NCBI GenBank assembly: GCA_020634375.1
Contig: JACKBX010000004.1
Span: 248,001 to 312,000, forward strand
Length of the DNA stretch: 64,000 nt
Origin: Ardenticatenaceae bacterium
Lineage (GTDB): Bacteria > Chloroflexota > Anaerolineae > Promineifilales > Promineifilaceae
Direction of reading: 5' to 3'
The position numbers and the translations under genes were made by a program. Positions 8,777-17,015 of this stretch are shown one piece after another. Position 1 is the stretch's first letter; each line of letters opens with the position of its first letter. The notes under the pieces were generated by a model, which worked only from the letters and a program-made list of their open reading frames with translations, searched no databases and was not told the origin of the DNA.

Positions 8777-9796
8777 TTAAATAGGGTTGCCACTTGATTC
8801 ACGAATAATTAGAGTAGGTGTCAGAAGTGAATGGGGTGTAGTGGGGGCACGGCCGTTAATCACATCGATCAACATTGCGCATGTCCTCTGCCCAATTTCA
8901 TAAATGGGCTGATGAATTGTGGTCAATGGGGGGGACGTATAGGCAGCGAGAGGAATATCATCAAACCCGCCAACTGCCACATCGCGCCCAACTTGCAGCC
9001 CTTGTTGCTGAATACGATTAATAGCCCCGATTGCCATGAGATCATTACCACCAATAATAGCTGTGAGACGCGGGTTGATCCCTAGAAGAGGAGTAACCGC
9101 CTCTGCTCCGCCACGCTGAGTCATATCCCCTTCAACAACCCATTCAGGTTGTACGGGAAGGTTGTTATCACGCATGGTGTCGTAGTAACCTTGCAGCCGA
9201 TAACGGCCAAACATCAAGCCTGATGGCGCGGCAATCAGGCCGATGCGTTTGTGACCTAAGTCAATGAGGTGCTGCACAAGCAGCCGCATTCCTGTTTCAC
9301 TATCTTCATCCACGTAAGGGAATTCGAGGTCGTCGCTGGTGCGGCCGAAGGCCACAAAGGGGAAATTATGCGCACAAAGCAGTTGGATACGAGTATCATC
9401 TTCCCGTGTACGCACAACAATTAAGCCATCTACCCAACCACGCCGTACAGCACGCTCGTAGGCTTTTAGTTCCCCCGCGCTATTGGGCGCGTGTGCAGAT
9501 ACCAATAGATCATATTCGTGGGATGCAGCTTCATTACCCACACCGGCAATAAATTCACTAAAAAACGGGTCTGAAAAACGAGGGCCGAAGGTGGGCATAA
9601 TAAAACCCAGCGTGTCGGTTCTTTGTTTCTGAAGGCGTTGGGCGACAATGTTTGGAGAGTAACCCAATTCAGATGCTACGGCCTTAATACGCTCCTTGGT
9701 TCCTTCGGCAACATCGTCATACCCTGCCAGTGCACGAGACACTGTCGTAACAGAAACACCAACTTGTCGTGCAATGTCTTTGAGCGTAGCAGCCAT
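8777..9796 (-). CDS. LacI-family repressor of the sugar operon
   Basis: A 339-residue regulator. The N-terminal helix-turn-helix and hinge are unmistakable: T-L-K-D-I-A-R-Q-V-G-V-S-V-T-T-V-S-R-A-L, then S-P-N-I-V-A-Q-R-L. The periplasmic-binding-like effector domain follows (T-L-G-F-I-M-P-T-F near residue 62, V-G-G-F-D-D-I-P-L-A near 275, T-S-P-P-L-T-T-I-H-Q-P near 290). It is the first gene of the operon and its own promoter carries two candidate operators, so it probably represses itself and the downstream genes. The inducer is expected to be the transported glycoside or a breakdown product. Confidence 0.93.
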   Translation of the reverse strand: MAATLKDIARQVGVSVTTVSRALAGYDDVAEGTKERIKAVASELGYSPNIVAQRLQKQRTDTLGFIMPTFGPRFSDPFFSEFIAGVGNEAASHEYDLLVSAHAPNSAGELKAYERAVRRGWVDGLIVVRTREDDTRIQLLCAHNFPFVAFGRTSDDLEFPYVDEDSETGMRLLVQHLIDLGHKRIGLIAAPSGLMFGRYRLQGYYDTMRDNNLPVQPEWVVEGDMTQRGGAEAVTPLLGINPRLTAIIGGNDLMAIGAINRIQQQGLQVGRDVAVGGFDDIPLAAYTSPPLTTIHQPIYEIGQRTCAMLIDVINGRAPTTPHSLLTPTLIIRESSGNPI

Positions 9797-9860
9797 GAAA
9801 CTTGTTTCCCAAAACGAATTGGTTGTACAGATGTTTACTAGATCGGACGGCTCTCAACCC

Positions 9861-9916
9861 ACCCAAAACGTTTCGGATGGTATTTCGAGTATAATCCGAA
9901 ACGTTTTGGGTGTCAA
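9861..9916 (-). promoter_or_regulatory. Sigma70 promoter with two LacI-type operators
   Basis: On the minus strand, TTGACA (9911-9916), a 17-base spacer and TATACT (9888-9893) form a near-ideal promoter pointing at the repressor gene. Two 17-bp arms, 9861-9877 (ACCCAAAACGTTTCGGA) and 9895-9911, are perfect inverted copies. Each holds an AAACGTTT core typical of LacI-family operators. One operator fills the promoter spacer and the other lies just after the -10 box, so binding at either would block transcription. Confidence 0.9.
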
Positions 9917-10078
9917 CTATGTTACAAAAGAAGGTATATATGGGTGCGGGAGGGGAACGTTATTTGATGTTCATAAGGTATGTTCTTTTAATCTTTTTGA
10001 TACTTGGCTGGAACTGATCGCGCCTTGTTGTCGTTTAATAAGCATACAATCCCGACATGTTAATCGGAGGACAAAGAA

Positions 10079-12445
10079 ATGAAACTAAAATACTTGATTG
10101 TTTGTTTATTTGTTGTGCTTATGTCCATTGTTGGGCAGGTATCGGCGCAAGAACCCACCCCTTTTATTGAGCCGCCTATTTGGGAATTTGATGGTTTACG
10201 TATTGAGTATCAGCGCGTGAATGTTGCCATCAGTGATCAGGTAGCGACGACGCATATTGAGCAGTTGTTTGTCAATGATAACGATTGGATGCTAGAGGGG
10301 GAGTATTTATTTCCGCTGCCGGAAGGAGCCGCCGTTTCCCAACTAACAATGTGGGTAGATGGCTCTCCTATTGAGGCCAAAATTTTAGAGCGTGACGAGG
10401 CGCAGCAAATTTACGACGAGATTGTGCGCCAACTCCGTGACCCAGCGCTGCTTAAATACGTGGGCACACAAGCGATTCAGGCTAACGTCTTTCCCATCCC
10501 TCCCCGTGACGAGAGACGTATCGAAATCGAATACACGCAAATTCTGCCTGCCGATAATGGCCTCATCCATTTTACCTATCCACAGTCCAGTGACCTGTAC
10601 ACGAATACGCCCTTAGATGAGCAGAGTATCCGTGTGGAAGTGCAGTCTAACGAGGAAATTCGCGCCATTTATTCACCCAGCCATGCTGTAGACATCTTTC
10701 GTGATGGTGATTTTCGGGCAGTGGCTGGTTATGAGGCCTTTGACGTGCAGCCGGACAAGGATTTTGAGTTGTACTATACCGTTTCCCCAGAGGAAATTGG
10801 CCTGAATCTGCTTAGTTACAAAGAGGCGGGGCAGGATGGCTTTTTCCTGCTGTTAGTTGCCCCCAGTGTGCAAGTTGATGAAGTGGTGGCTAAAGATGTG
10901 ATTTTGGTGATGGACACCTCTGGCAGCATGGAGGGTGAAAAGATGGCGCAGGCCAAAGAGGCCGCGCAGTATGTAGTCGATCATCTCAATCCAGAAGATC
11001 GCTTTAATATCGTTGCCTTTAGTACGGGTGTGCGTGTGTATCAGTCGGAATTGGTGGCAGCGTCGCAGCCGGGTGACTATAGTAGTTTCATCAATGGATT
11101 GGAGGCAATCGGCGGCACAAACATTAGCCAGGCTTTGTTGGAAGCGGCGGCACAGGTGGAGAACGGCCGTCCTACCACCCTCATCTTCCTCACCGATGGC
11201 TTAGCCACTGAAGGCATTACAGACACCCCGTTGCTGCTGGACAGCGTACAGCAAGCCACCCCAGACAATGTGCGTATCTTCGCTTTTGGCGTGGGTGATG
11301 ACGTAGATACGCTGCTGCTGGACTCTTTGACGCAAAATCAACACGGAACCACCAGTTACGTGCGCCCCTTCGAGGCCATTGATGAGGAAGTGGGTAATTT
11401 TTACACCAAAATCAGCACGCCGGTGTTGGCAAATGTACATTTGGAAGTAGACGGTGTGCAGGTGGAGCAGATGTACCCGGCTGAATTGCCTGACTTGTTT
11501 GCAGGCACACAATTGGTGCTGACTGGGCGCTATCGCAGCGGCGGCGCGGCGGTGATTACGTTGTCTGGCGAGGTGAACGGCCGTACCCAAACTTTCACCT
11601 ACCATGACAACAGCTTCCGCAACAGCGGCGGTGACGACTTCATTCCCCGCTTGTGGGCCACCCGCGCCATCGGCCATTTGCTGACCGAAATTCGGCTGCA
11701 CGGCGAGGATGCGGAACTGGTGCAAAGCGTGGTCAACCTCAGCATTCGTTATGGCATCATCACGCCATATACCAGCTACCTCATTGAAGAAAACGACATT
11801 TTCAGCCAGACCGGGCGCAATATTATTATTGAAGAAGAAATGGAAGATGCAGCAGAGCCTGCACCCTTCACCGGGTCGGCAGCAGTAGATGAAGCGGCGG
11901 CTGTTGGAGAGATGGCAGAAGCGGAAGCGCCAGTAGCGTTTGCGACGGCAACGGCCGTTCCTGGCACAGATAGCAGCGTGTCCGGTGTGGCACAAACGGC
12001 CGTGCAATACGTGGGCAGCAAAACCTTCGTCCTGCGTGATGGTGTGTGGATGGACACAGCCTTCGACAGCGATACACAAACGCCGCAGCAAGTAGGCTTT
12101 GCCAGCGACACTTACTTTGACCTACTAACGGCCGTGCCCGAACTGGGCGGATACTTTGCTCTGGGACAGCGCGTACTTGTTGTGGTGGGCGATCAAGTGT
12201 ATGAAGTGGTTGAAGGCGAAGGGGAAACGGCCGTTGTTCTGCCAGACGCAACGACAGATGCCGGGTCAGAAACTGCCTCCGTTGTGACCAACCTCCCTGC
12301 TACCCCGGCCGACCTGGGCGTGGACGCATTGCCGCAGCCAGAACCTGTTGCTAACGACAGCGATAGCTGGCTTCTCTACGGCTTGGGCGGATTGGCACTG
12401 CTGGTCGTTGTCTTTATTGCAGGACGGCTTGTGACGCGGAAGTAA
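10079..12445 (+). CDS. Membrane-anchored VIT and VWA domain protein
   Basis: A 788-residue secreted protein with signal peptide (about 1-23), a vault/inter-alpha-trypsin domain (about 30-165, with L-P-E-G-A-A-V-S and D-E-A-Q-Q-I-Y-D-E), and a von Willebrand A domain from about residue 270. The VWA metal site D-T-S-G-S-M is complete (Asp about 279). A low-complexity Ala/Glu stretch lies near 590-640, and one C-terminal membrane helix ends R-L-V-T-R-K, so the domains face outside. GGAGGA precedes the ATG by eight bases. Six ACGGCCGT copies fall in its second half. Proteins of this family bind other proteins through a divalent metal; the partner here is unknown. Confidence 0.88.
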   Translation: MKLKYLIVCLFVVLMSIVGQVSAQEPTPFIEPPIWEFDGLRIEYQRVNVAISDQVATTHIEQLFVNDNDWMLEGEYLFPLPEGAAVSQLTMWVDGSPIEAKILERDEAQQIYDEIVRQLRDPALLKYVGTQAIQANVFPIPPRDERRIEIEYTQILPADNGLIHFTYPQSSDLYTNTPLDEQSIRVEVQSNEEIRAIYSPSHAVDIFRDGDFRAVAGYEAFDVQPDKDFELYYTVSPEEIGLNLLSYKEAGQDGFFLLLVAPSVQVDEVVAKDVILVMDTSGSMEGEKMAQAKEAAQYVVDHLNPEDRFNIVAFSTGVRVYQSELVAASQPGDYSSFINGLEAIGGTNISQALLEAAAQVENGRPTTLIFLTDGLATEGITDTPLLLDSVQQATPDNVRIFAFGVGDDVDTLLLDSLTQNQHGTTSYVRPFEAIDEEVGNFYTKISTPVLANVHLEVDGVQVEQMYPAELPDLFAGTQLVLTGRYRSGGAAVITLSGEVNGRTQTFTYHDNSFRNSGGDDFIPRLWATRAIGHLLTEIRLHGEDAELVQSVVNLSIRYGIITPYTSYLIEENDIFSQTGRNIIIEEEMEDAAEPAPFTGSAAVDEAAAVGEMAEAEAPVAFATATAVPGTDSSVSGVAQTAVQYVGSKTFVLRDGVWMDTAFDSDTQTPQQVGFASDTYFDLLTAVPELGGYFALGQRVLVVVGDQVYEVVEGEGETAVVLPDATTDAGSETASVVTNLPATPADLGVDALPQPEPVANDSDSWLLYGLGGLALLVVVFIAGRLVTRK

Positions 12446-12472
12446 GCAATAGTACACATATTTGCAGATGCA

Positions 12473-12514
12473 CATGGGCTTTCTTTCGTTTGTGTGCATC
12501 TGCATTTGTTCATG
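12473..12514 (+). terminator. Hairpin after the VWA gene
   Basis: A 12-bp stem (TGCAGATGCACA and complement) with an 18-base loop lies 28 bases after the stop, and T-rich sequence follows. Confidence 0.55.
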
Positions 12515-12547
12515 TTTTATTGTAACTACCAAGCCTCTCTGGAATTT

Positions 12548-12597
12548 AACCGCAAAGAACGCAAAGATAAGAGAAAGACTTTGCGCTCTTTGCGGTT
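12548..12597. repeat. Inverted repeat of CGCAAAGA words between convergent genes
   Basis: The arms AACCGCAAAGAACGCAAAG (12548-12566) and 12579-12597 pair over 18 of 19 bases. It sits between two convergent genes and may terminate both. Confidence 0.75.
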
Positions 12598-12616
12598 AGT
12601 AGTTACGTTTTATCTT

Positions 12617-13426
12617 CTAAAACAGTAGGGTTGTGATTAGGGCGGCGACGATTCCTCCCGCAGCGGAGGAGATGAGATTAACGAGGTCGTTGTTAAGCCA
12701 GTACCAGCCGCGCAACGGCCGTGTTTCTGTGCCACACGTATGAATTTTGCGCTCAGTATCTTTTTGGCAGGTATCACAATAGTAGATTTGCTGCACGGTG
12801 GCGCCCAGCAAGCTATCTGTTAATGAGCCAAGCAGCCCACCTAGCGCCCCCGCCAATGCTGCTTGTGCCACCATGTTTTCACCCTGTGTCAGTTGCAGCA
12901 GCCCCGCAGCTAACCCAATAACCAGCCCGCCAACGAGGGAAACGGCCGTACCCAACCACGACACGCCTCCCGATGTACCAACATCCACCGCCCGCCCCGT
13001 TGTAATCAGGCGAGGAGGTGTTTTGCTCAGAGTGCCCAATTCGGTAGCCCAGGTATCGGCCGTTACCGTTGCCATCACCCCTACAAAGAGAAACAGCCAC
13101 AGCGGAGAAGGAAACAGGGCGCTGAATACAGCCAGCAGTGCGCCCAATCCGCCATTGGCAAAGACCTGCCCCGCATCGCGGCGATGGCCTTTCTCAAATT
13201 TCTCGGCGGCCGTGCGCTTTTCATCTTCTTTGAAATGGGAGAGCAGGCTGGAACTGACGAAAAAAAGACCTAATATGACGCCCCACACCCATCCGCCAAA
13301 GCCAAAGGTGAGAAAGCCTATCAGCAAGGCTCCCATAGCTCCAGATTTGGAGAGAGAGCCACGCCAATAAGCTAACCCAGCAATCAGCAGGCTAATTAGC
13401 AGTGCAATGACAAAGTCTGTAATCAT
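12617..13426 (-). CDS. DUF92/TMEM19-family integral membrane protein
   Basis: A 269-residue protein with six to seven membrane segments. The early A-L-L-I-G-F-L-T-F-G-F-G-G segment, D-A-G-Q-V-F-A-N-G-G near residue 85, A-D-T-W-A-T-E-L-G near 125 and T-D-S-L-L-G-A-T-V-Q-Q near 205 are hallmarks of DUF92, the family that includes plant VTE6 phytyl-phosphate kinase. A C-D-T-C...H-T-C-G motif near residue 220 may bind a metal. A prenyl-phosphate kinase activity is known only for the plant relatives; for this protein it is a possibility only. Confidence 0.85.
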   Translation of the reverse strand: MITDFVIALLISLLIAGLAYWRGSLSKSGAMGALLIGFLTFGFGGWVWGVILGLFFVSSSLLSHFKEDEKRTAAEKFEKGHRRDAGQVFANGGLGALLAVFSALFPSPLWLFLFVGVMATVTADTWATELGTLSKTPPRLITTGRAVDVGTSGGVSWLGTAVSLVGGLVIGLAAGLLQLTQGENMVAQAALAGALGGLLGSLTDSLLGATVQQIYYCDTCQKDTERKIHTCGTETRPLRGWYWLNNDLVNLISSAAGGIVAALITTLLF

Positions 13427-13776
13427 AGAATGGTTCGGTGGAACGGCCGTTTCTAATCACATCCCACTGTCGCCAGTTTACCAAAGCCTTTGACAATCGG
13501 GTAGCAAGTGTATAAACCCGCTGCTTGAATACTTGACACATGACACCTGACTAATGGACACATGACACATGACACATGACACACCAAATAGATTGGGCAA
13601 CACTGTAGCTAATGCTACAATTAGTGGCTAATCCTATTATCGAACCGTGTAGAATTGTAACGGCACATAAAAAAGCACAGATTTTGGCGGTAATTCGGCA
13701 ATGTCTGTGCTTCATTGTCTTTAGGGGCAGCGATCAATGTGCCAATTAAAATCCCACAAAATTTGGAGATGATTCA
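13427..13776. other. 350-bp intergenic region upstream of gdhA
   Basis: No convincing gene. It contains one AACGGCCGTT (13443), a heptamer array (ACACATG repeated from about 13557) and a hairpin at 13675-13710 (GCACAGA and complement, 22-base loop). Read on the minus strand the hairpin is followed by six Ts, although no minus-strand gene ends there. The gdhA ribosome site TTGGAGAT lies at its end. Confidence 0.7.
13535..13584. repeat. Heptamer tandem array (ACACATG)n
   Basis: Three exact ACACATG copies in tandem plus degenerate neighbours (GACACATGACACCTGAC). It belongs to the same heptad-periodic class seen at many gene boundaries in this window. Confidence 0.8.
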
Positions 13777-15027
13777 ATGACTGAAAATCTGAACCCGTTT
13801 GCCATCGCGCAAGCTCAATTAGATGAAGCTGCAAAAGTATTGGGTCTTGACCCGGATATGCACGCCTTTTTGCGTCGCCCGCAGCGTGAGTTTCACTTTA
13901 ATATTCCCGTAAAAATGGATGACGGCTCCACGAAAACCTTCCAGGGTTTCCGTGTGCAATACAGTGATGCTCGCGGCCCGGCAAAAGGCGGCATTCGCTT
14001 CCACCCGGATGAGACAATTGATACTGTGCGGGCGTTGGCAGCATGGATGACCTGGAAAACGGCCGTTGCCGACATCCCACTCGGCGGTGGCAAAGGCGGC
14101 GTCATTTGTAACCCCCGCGAAATGTCCCCCGGCGAATTAGAACGCCTCAGTCGTGGCTACATGCGTAACATCGCCCGCTACGTGGGCCTCTTCCAAGACT
14201 CTCCCGCTCCCGATGTCAACACCCACCCGCAAATCATGGCCTGGATGCTGGACGAATACGAAACCATCATGGGCCACCGCGAACCCGGCGCCATCACTGG
14301 CAAGCCGCTGCCGTTGGGTGGCTCTGCGGGGCGCGGCCCGGCCACGGCGCTTGGCGGCATGTTCACCATCCGCGAGGCGGCCAAAGTGGTGGGGTTGGAA
14401 TTGAAAGGGGCGACGGCCGCCATTCAAGGTTTTGGCAATGTCGGTTCCTTCGCCACCAAGTTGGCACAAGAAGTGTTGGGCATCAAAGTCGTCGCTGTCA
14501 GCGATGAGTTTGGCGGCATCTATAGCGCCAACGGCCTTGATTACTATGCCATTAACGAACATCTGGCGAACACCGGCAAGGTGATTGACATGCCCGGCAC
14601 GCAGCCCATCTCTAACAAAGACCTGCTGGAATTGGAGGTGGACATCCTCATCCCAGCGGCGATTGAGAACCAATTAACGGCACAAAATGCAGACAACATC
14701 AAAGCCAAGATTATCGCCGAGCTGGCAAATGGCCCCACGACGCCAGAAGCTGACGATGTGTTTGAGGCCAAGGGCATTTATGTGATCCCAGACTTTTTGT
14801 GCAACGCAGGTGGTGTCACCGTTTCCTATTTTGAGATGGTGCAGAATGCCTACCAGTATTACTGGACAGAGCAGATGGTGAATGAACGCCTGGATCACAA
14901 AATGACGACTGCTTTCCACGCCGTGCATACAATGGCACAGGAAAAGAAAGTTTATACCCGCGTGGCGGCTTATCTTGTTTCGGTGAGCCGTGTGGCGGAG
15001 GCGGTGCGCTTGCGCGGTTGGGTGTAA
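13777..15027 (+). CDS. gdhA: Glutamate dehydrogenase (Glu/Leu/Phe/Val dehydrogenase family)
   Basis: A 416-residue cytoplasmic enzyme that interconverts glutamate with 2-oxoglutarate and ammonia. The substrate region has A-K-G-G-I-R-F-H-P (near 68), the lysine-bearing P-L-G-G-G-K-G-G-V (near 100) and P-A-P-D-V-N-T (near 147). The cofactor Rossmann motif is G-F-G-N-V-G (near 216), and N-A-G-G-V-T-V-S-Y-F-E closes the active site near 347. Length and motifs fit the small hexameric GDH class; coenzyme choice cannot be read reliably. GGAGAT precedes the ATG, and a strong terminator follows. It is a single-gene transcript. Confidence 0.93.
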   Translation: MTENLNPFAIAQAQLDEAAKVLGLDPDMHAFLRRPQREFHFNIPVKMDDGSTKTFQGFRVQYSDARGPAKGGIRFHPDETIDTVRALAAWMTWKTAVADIPLGGGKGGVICNPREMSPGELERLSRGYMRNIARYVGLFQDSPAPDVNTHPQIMAWMLDEYETIMGHREPGAITGKPLPLGGSAGRGPATALGGMFTIREAAKVVGLELKGATAAIQGFGNVGSFATKLAQEVLGIKVVAVSDEFGGIYSANGLDYYAINEHLANTGKVIDMPGTQPISNKDLLELEVDILIPAAIENQLTAQNADNIKAKIIAELANGPTTPEADDVFEAKGIYVIPDFLCNAGGVTVSYFEMVQNAYQYYWTEQMVNERLDHKMTTAFHAVHTMAQEKKVYTRVAAYLVSVSRVAEAVRLRGWV

Positions 15028-15054
15028 AAACCCACGCATGACGTATGAAATTGA

Positions 15055-15092
15055 GACCTGTCATGGAACGGCTGTGACAGGTCTTTTTTTTG
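15055..15092 (+). terminator. Rho-independent terminator of gdhA
   Basis: GACCTGTCA pairs with 15075-15083 and is followed by a run of eight or nine Ts. Confidence 0.92.
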
Positions 15093-15257
15093 ACATGAAG
15101 GGTTGTAAAAATAGAACAAATATGCTAAAATATAATCCTGGTTGAATCGGTAAATAGGCTTTTGTGGTTGTATAGATTGTGTTACTATTTGGACAGTGTG
15201 CTTCTAAATCCCAAACAATCAATAGAAACCCATTTAGTATGAAAAGGAGAGGGTGTT

Positions 15258-15686
15258 ATGTATCAGAAAATTATTATCGTGGGCAATTTGGGGCGTGACC
15301 CAGAGATGCGGTATATGCCGGATGGTACGGCCGTTACCAGCTTCAGTGTGGCAACCAACCGGCGGTGGACTGACCGGGCAACGGGACAGCCCGTCGATGA
15401 AACCACCTGGTTTCGCGTGAGCGTTTGGGGACGTCAGGCCGAAACCGCCAATCAATATTTGAGCCGAGGCCGAAAGGTATTGGTAGAAGGCGTTATCACT
15501 CCAGATCGCAACACGGGCGGGCCGCGCCTTTGGACTGCCCAAGATGGCACAGTGCGTGCCTCTTTTGAGGTTCGCGCTGATAGTGTGCGCTTCATTGGTG
15601 GGCGGGATGAAGGTGGCTATGATGGCGATGGTGGCTACGAGGATGCGGGGGGCGCTGCTCAAGAAGAAGACGAAATCCCCTTCTGA
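15258..15686 (+). CDS. ssb: Single-stranded DNA-binding protein
   Basis: A 142-residue SSB with an N-terminal OB fold: I-V-G-N-L-G-R-D-P-E-M-R, F-S-V-A-T-N-R-R-W, T-T-W-F-R-V-S-V-W-G-R and G-R-K-V-L-V-E-G. It has a Gly/Asp-rich linker and the acidic tip E-E-D-E-I-P-F that recruits partner proteins. AAGGAGAG precedes the ATG, and a TATAAT box lies at 15131-15136 without a clear -35. The last codons CCC-TTC-TGA include the heptamer CCCTTCT. The same heptamer recurs at 21148-21154 followed by AA, so the adjacent element seems to have entered the 3' end of ssb and recreated the stop. The gene's original terminator is then probably the one at 21177. Confidence 0.95.
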   Translation: MYQKIIIVGNLGRDPEMRYMPDGTAVTSFSVATNRRWTDRATGQPVDETTWFRVSVWGRQAETANQYLSRGRKVLVEGVITPDRNTGGPRLWTAQDGTVRASFEVRADSVRFIGGRDEGGYDGDGGYEDAGGAAQEEDEIPF

Positions 15687-15698
15687 TCCATGTAAATA

Positions 15699-15715
15699 AG
15701 TCTGTGTCCATTTAT
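15699..15715. repeat. Left imperfect inverted repeat of the element
   Basis: AGTCTGTGTCCATTTAT. Its reverse complement matches the right copy at 21118-21134 in 14 of 17 bases. A further inverted copy of its first 11 bases (GGACACAGACT) sits at 15789-15799, directly before the first start codon. Confidence 0.8.
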
Positions 15716-15744
15716 CGCCTGTAGAAGCAGGCGAACCGTAACAA

Positions 15745-15785
15745 GTAAAGTAGTGGTTGGGTAAAAATCCAACCACTACTTTTAC
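15745..15785 (+). promoter_or_regulatory. Left-end hairpin upstream of first recombinase gene
   Basis: GTAAAGTAGTGGTTGG pairs with 15769-15785 (one bulged T) around an eight-base loop. It ends just before the GGAGG ribosome site at 15786-15790. A smaller hairpin (CGCCTG/CAGGCG, 15716-15733) precedes it. It could control translation of the recombinases or serve as a subterminal binding site. Confidence 0.75.
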
Positions 15786-15800
15786 GGAGGACACAGACTG

Positions 15801-17015
15801 ATGAAAGACAATTTATCCCCCAAAGAACTGACCATTGTTCAACTAGTATTAGATAGCGGAGAACGCCTTCCCTGTCTTGTCGAAACCGCCACCTGGCTGC
15901 CGGTTAAGTTACCCACTCGATGGGCAGTACGCCACCGGCGCTACCAGGTACAGGCTTCAACCCTTCGCAGCGACCTCTACTCCCTCAAAAAACTTTACGA
16001 ATGGGCCGGGTTGGTTGTTGAGCTTGACCTGGATCAACATCTCCTCAACGACAAGCGGTTAACCGCACGCCAGATAGAATCCTACGCAACTTACATCCGC
16101 GAAGACATCGCTGACAAAAGCAGCGGTATTCTTAATCCTAACACCTACAACAAACACCTGTTTGTGTGTGAAGCCTTCTTGAAGTGGGCGGTGTACCCGG
16201 AAAATCGCGGGGGGCAAACAGAGCAAACCTTCACCGAGCTAGCTCAGGAACGGGCCTGGCTCACCTATTTGTTTCGCTCTCTGCGAATGCGCCACCAAAA
16301 TGGTCAACGTATCCAGCCATTGACTGGTGAAGAGATTACCAGCATTCGTGCGGCCATTGGGCCGCAGAGGAGCGGCGCGACAGAGTGGCAGTTTTGCCAC
16401 AGCCAGTTCACGACACAGACAGCGTTACGCAACTGGTTGATGTTTGAAACAGCTCTGGAACTAGGTTTACGACGTGGCGAGATACTCAAACTGCGCCTGG
16501 ATTCTTTACCGCGTGGCGCCGAAACAGGCATTAAAATACAACGTTATCCAGATGATCCCCACGACAGCCGCACCGTCGAGCCGGCTGTGAAAACGGCCGA
16601 GCGTGTGGTGCCGGCCTCGCGCAACTTGCTCTCTGCCATCAGGTATTATCTGGCCACACCACCGCCACAGGGACGACCAGGCGGGAAAACCCCTTATCTG
16701 TTTGTCACCCGAAACGGCCGTCCGCTATCCACCATCATGGCCGACGACATCATTCAGACTATTGGCAAATACAGTGGTGTTATCCCTTTATCCTGGCACC
16801 GTTTACGACATACCTGGGCTGAAGAGATGGCTGCCCAACTTGCTGAACAACCCAATGGTCTGGACGTACTGATGTACTTGGGCGGCTGGACGGCCCAAAC
16901 ATCTGTGCGCCGTTACATCCAAAACACCATCGCCCAACAAGCGCAAGCCGCGATGCGCCATTATCACGAGACCTTGTACCAAATGGAAACGGCAGAGGGG
17001 GGTCATCGTGGATAA
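15801..17015 (+). CDS. Tyrosine recombinase/integrase 1 (TnpA-like)
   Basis: A 404-residue site-specific recombinase. The N-terminal half is a SAM-like core-binding domain (about 40-160). The catalytic domain shows box I L-E-L-G-L-R-R-G-E-I-L (Arg about 222), box II S-W-H-R-L-R-H-T-W-A (about 330-337), L-G-G-W (about 358) and the nucleophile in S-V-R-R-Y-I-Q (Tyr about 371). All canonical residues are present, so it is probably active. GGAGG lies ten bases before the ATG. Its 3' end overlaps the next gene by eight bases. It holds the only ACGGCCGT of the element (16714). Confidence 0.9.
   Translation: MKDNLSPKELTIVQLVLDSGERLPCLVETATWLPVKLPTRWAVRHRRYQVQASTLRSDLYSLKKLYEWAGLVVELDLDQHLLNDKRLTARQIESYATYIREDIADKSSGILNPNTYNKHLFVCEAFLKWAVYPENRGGQTEQTFTELAQERAWLTYLFRSLRMRHQNGQRIQPLTGEEITSIRAAIGPQRSGATEWQFCHSQFTTQTALRNWLMFETALELGLRRGEILKLRLDSLPRGAETGIKIQRYPDDPHDSRTVEPAVKTAERVVPASRNLLSAIRYYLATPPPQGRPGGKTPYLFVTRNGRPLSTIMADDIIQTIGKYSGVIPLSWHRLRHTWAEEMAAQLAEQPNGLDVLMYLGGWTAQTSVRRYIQNTIAQQAQAAMRHYHETLYQMETAEGGHRG

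Noticed and set aside
11201..12091. A 296-codon minus-strand frame inside the VIT/VWA gene
   Set aside because: Shadow of a clear gene on the other strand; Cys/His-rich composition and no family pattern.
12227..12234. Coding-frame preference as the cause of the palindrome excess (T-A-V peptides)
   Set aside because: The motif also occurs in the N-G-R and R-P frames, in non-coding DNA and in a terminator, so amino-acid preference cannot explain it.
13491..13518. TTGACA...TATAAA upstream of gdhA as a promoter
   Set aside because: The spacer is about 15 bases, shorter than normal, and it is more than 250 bases from the start codon.
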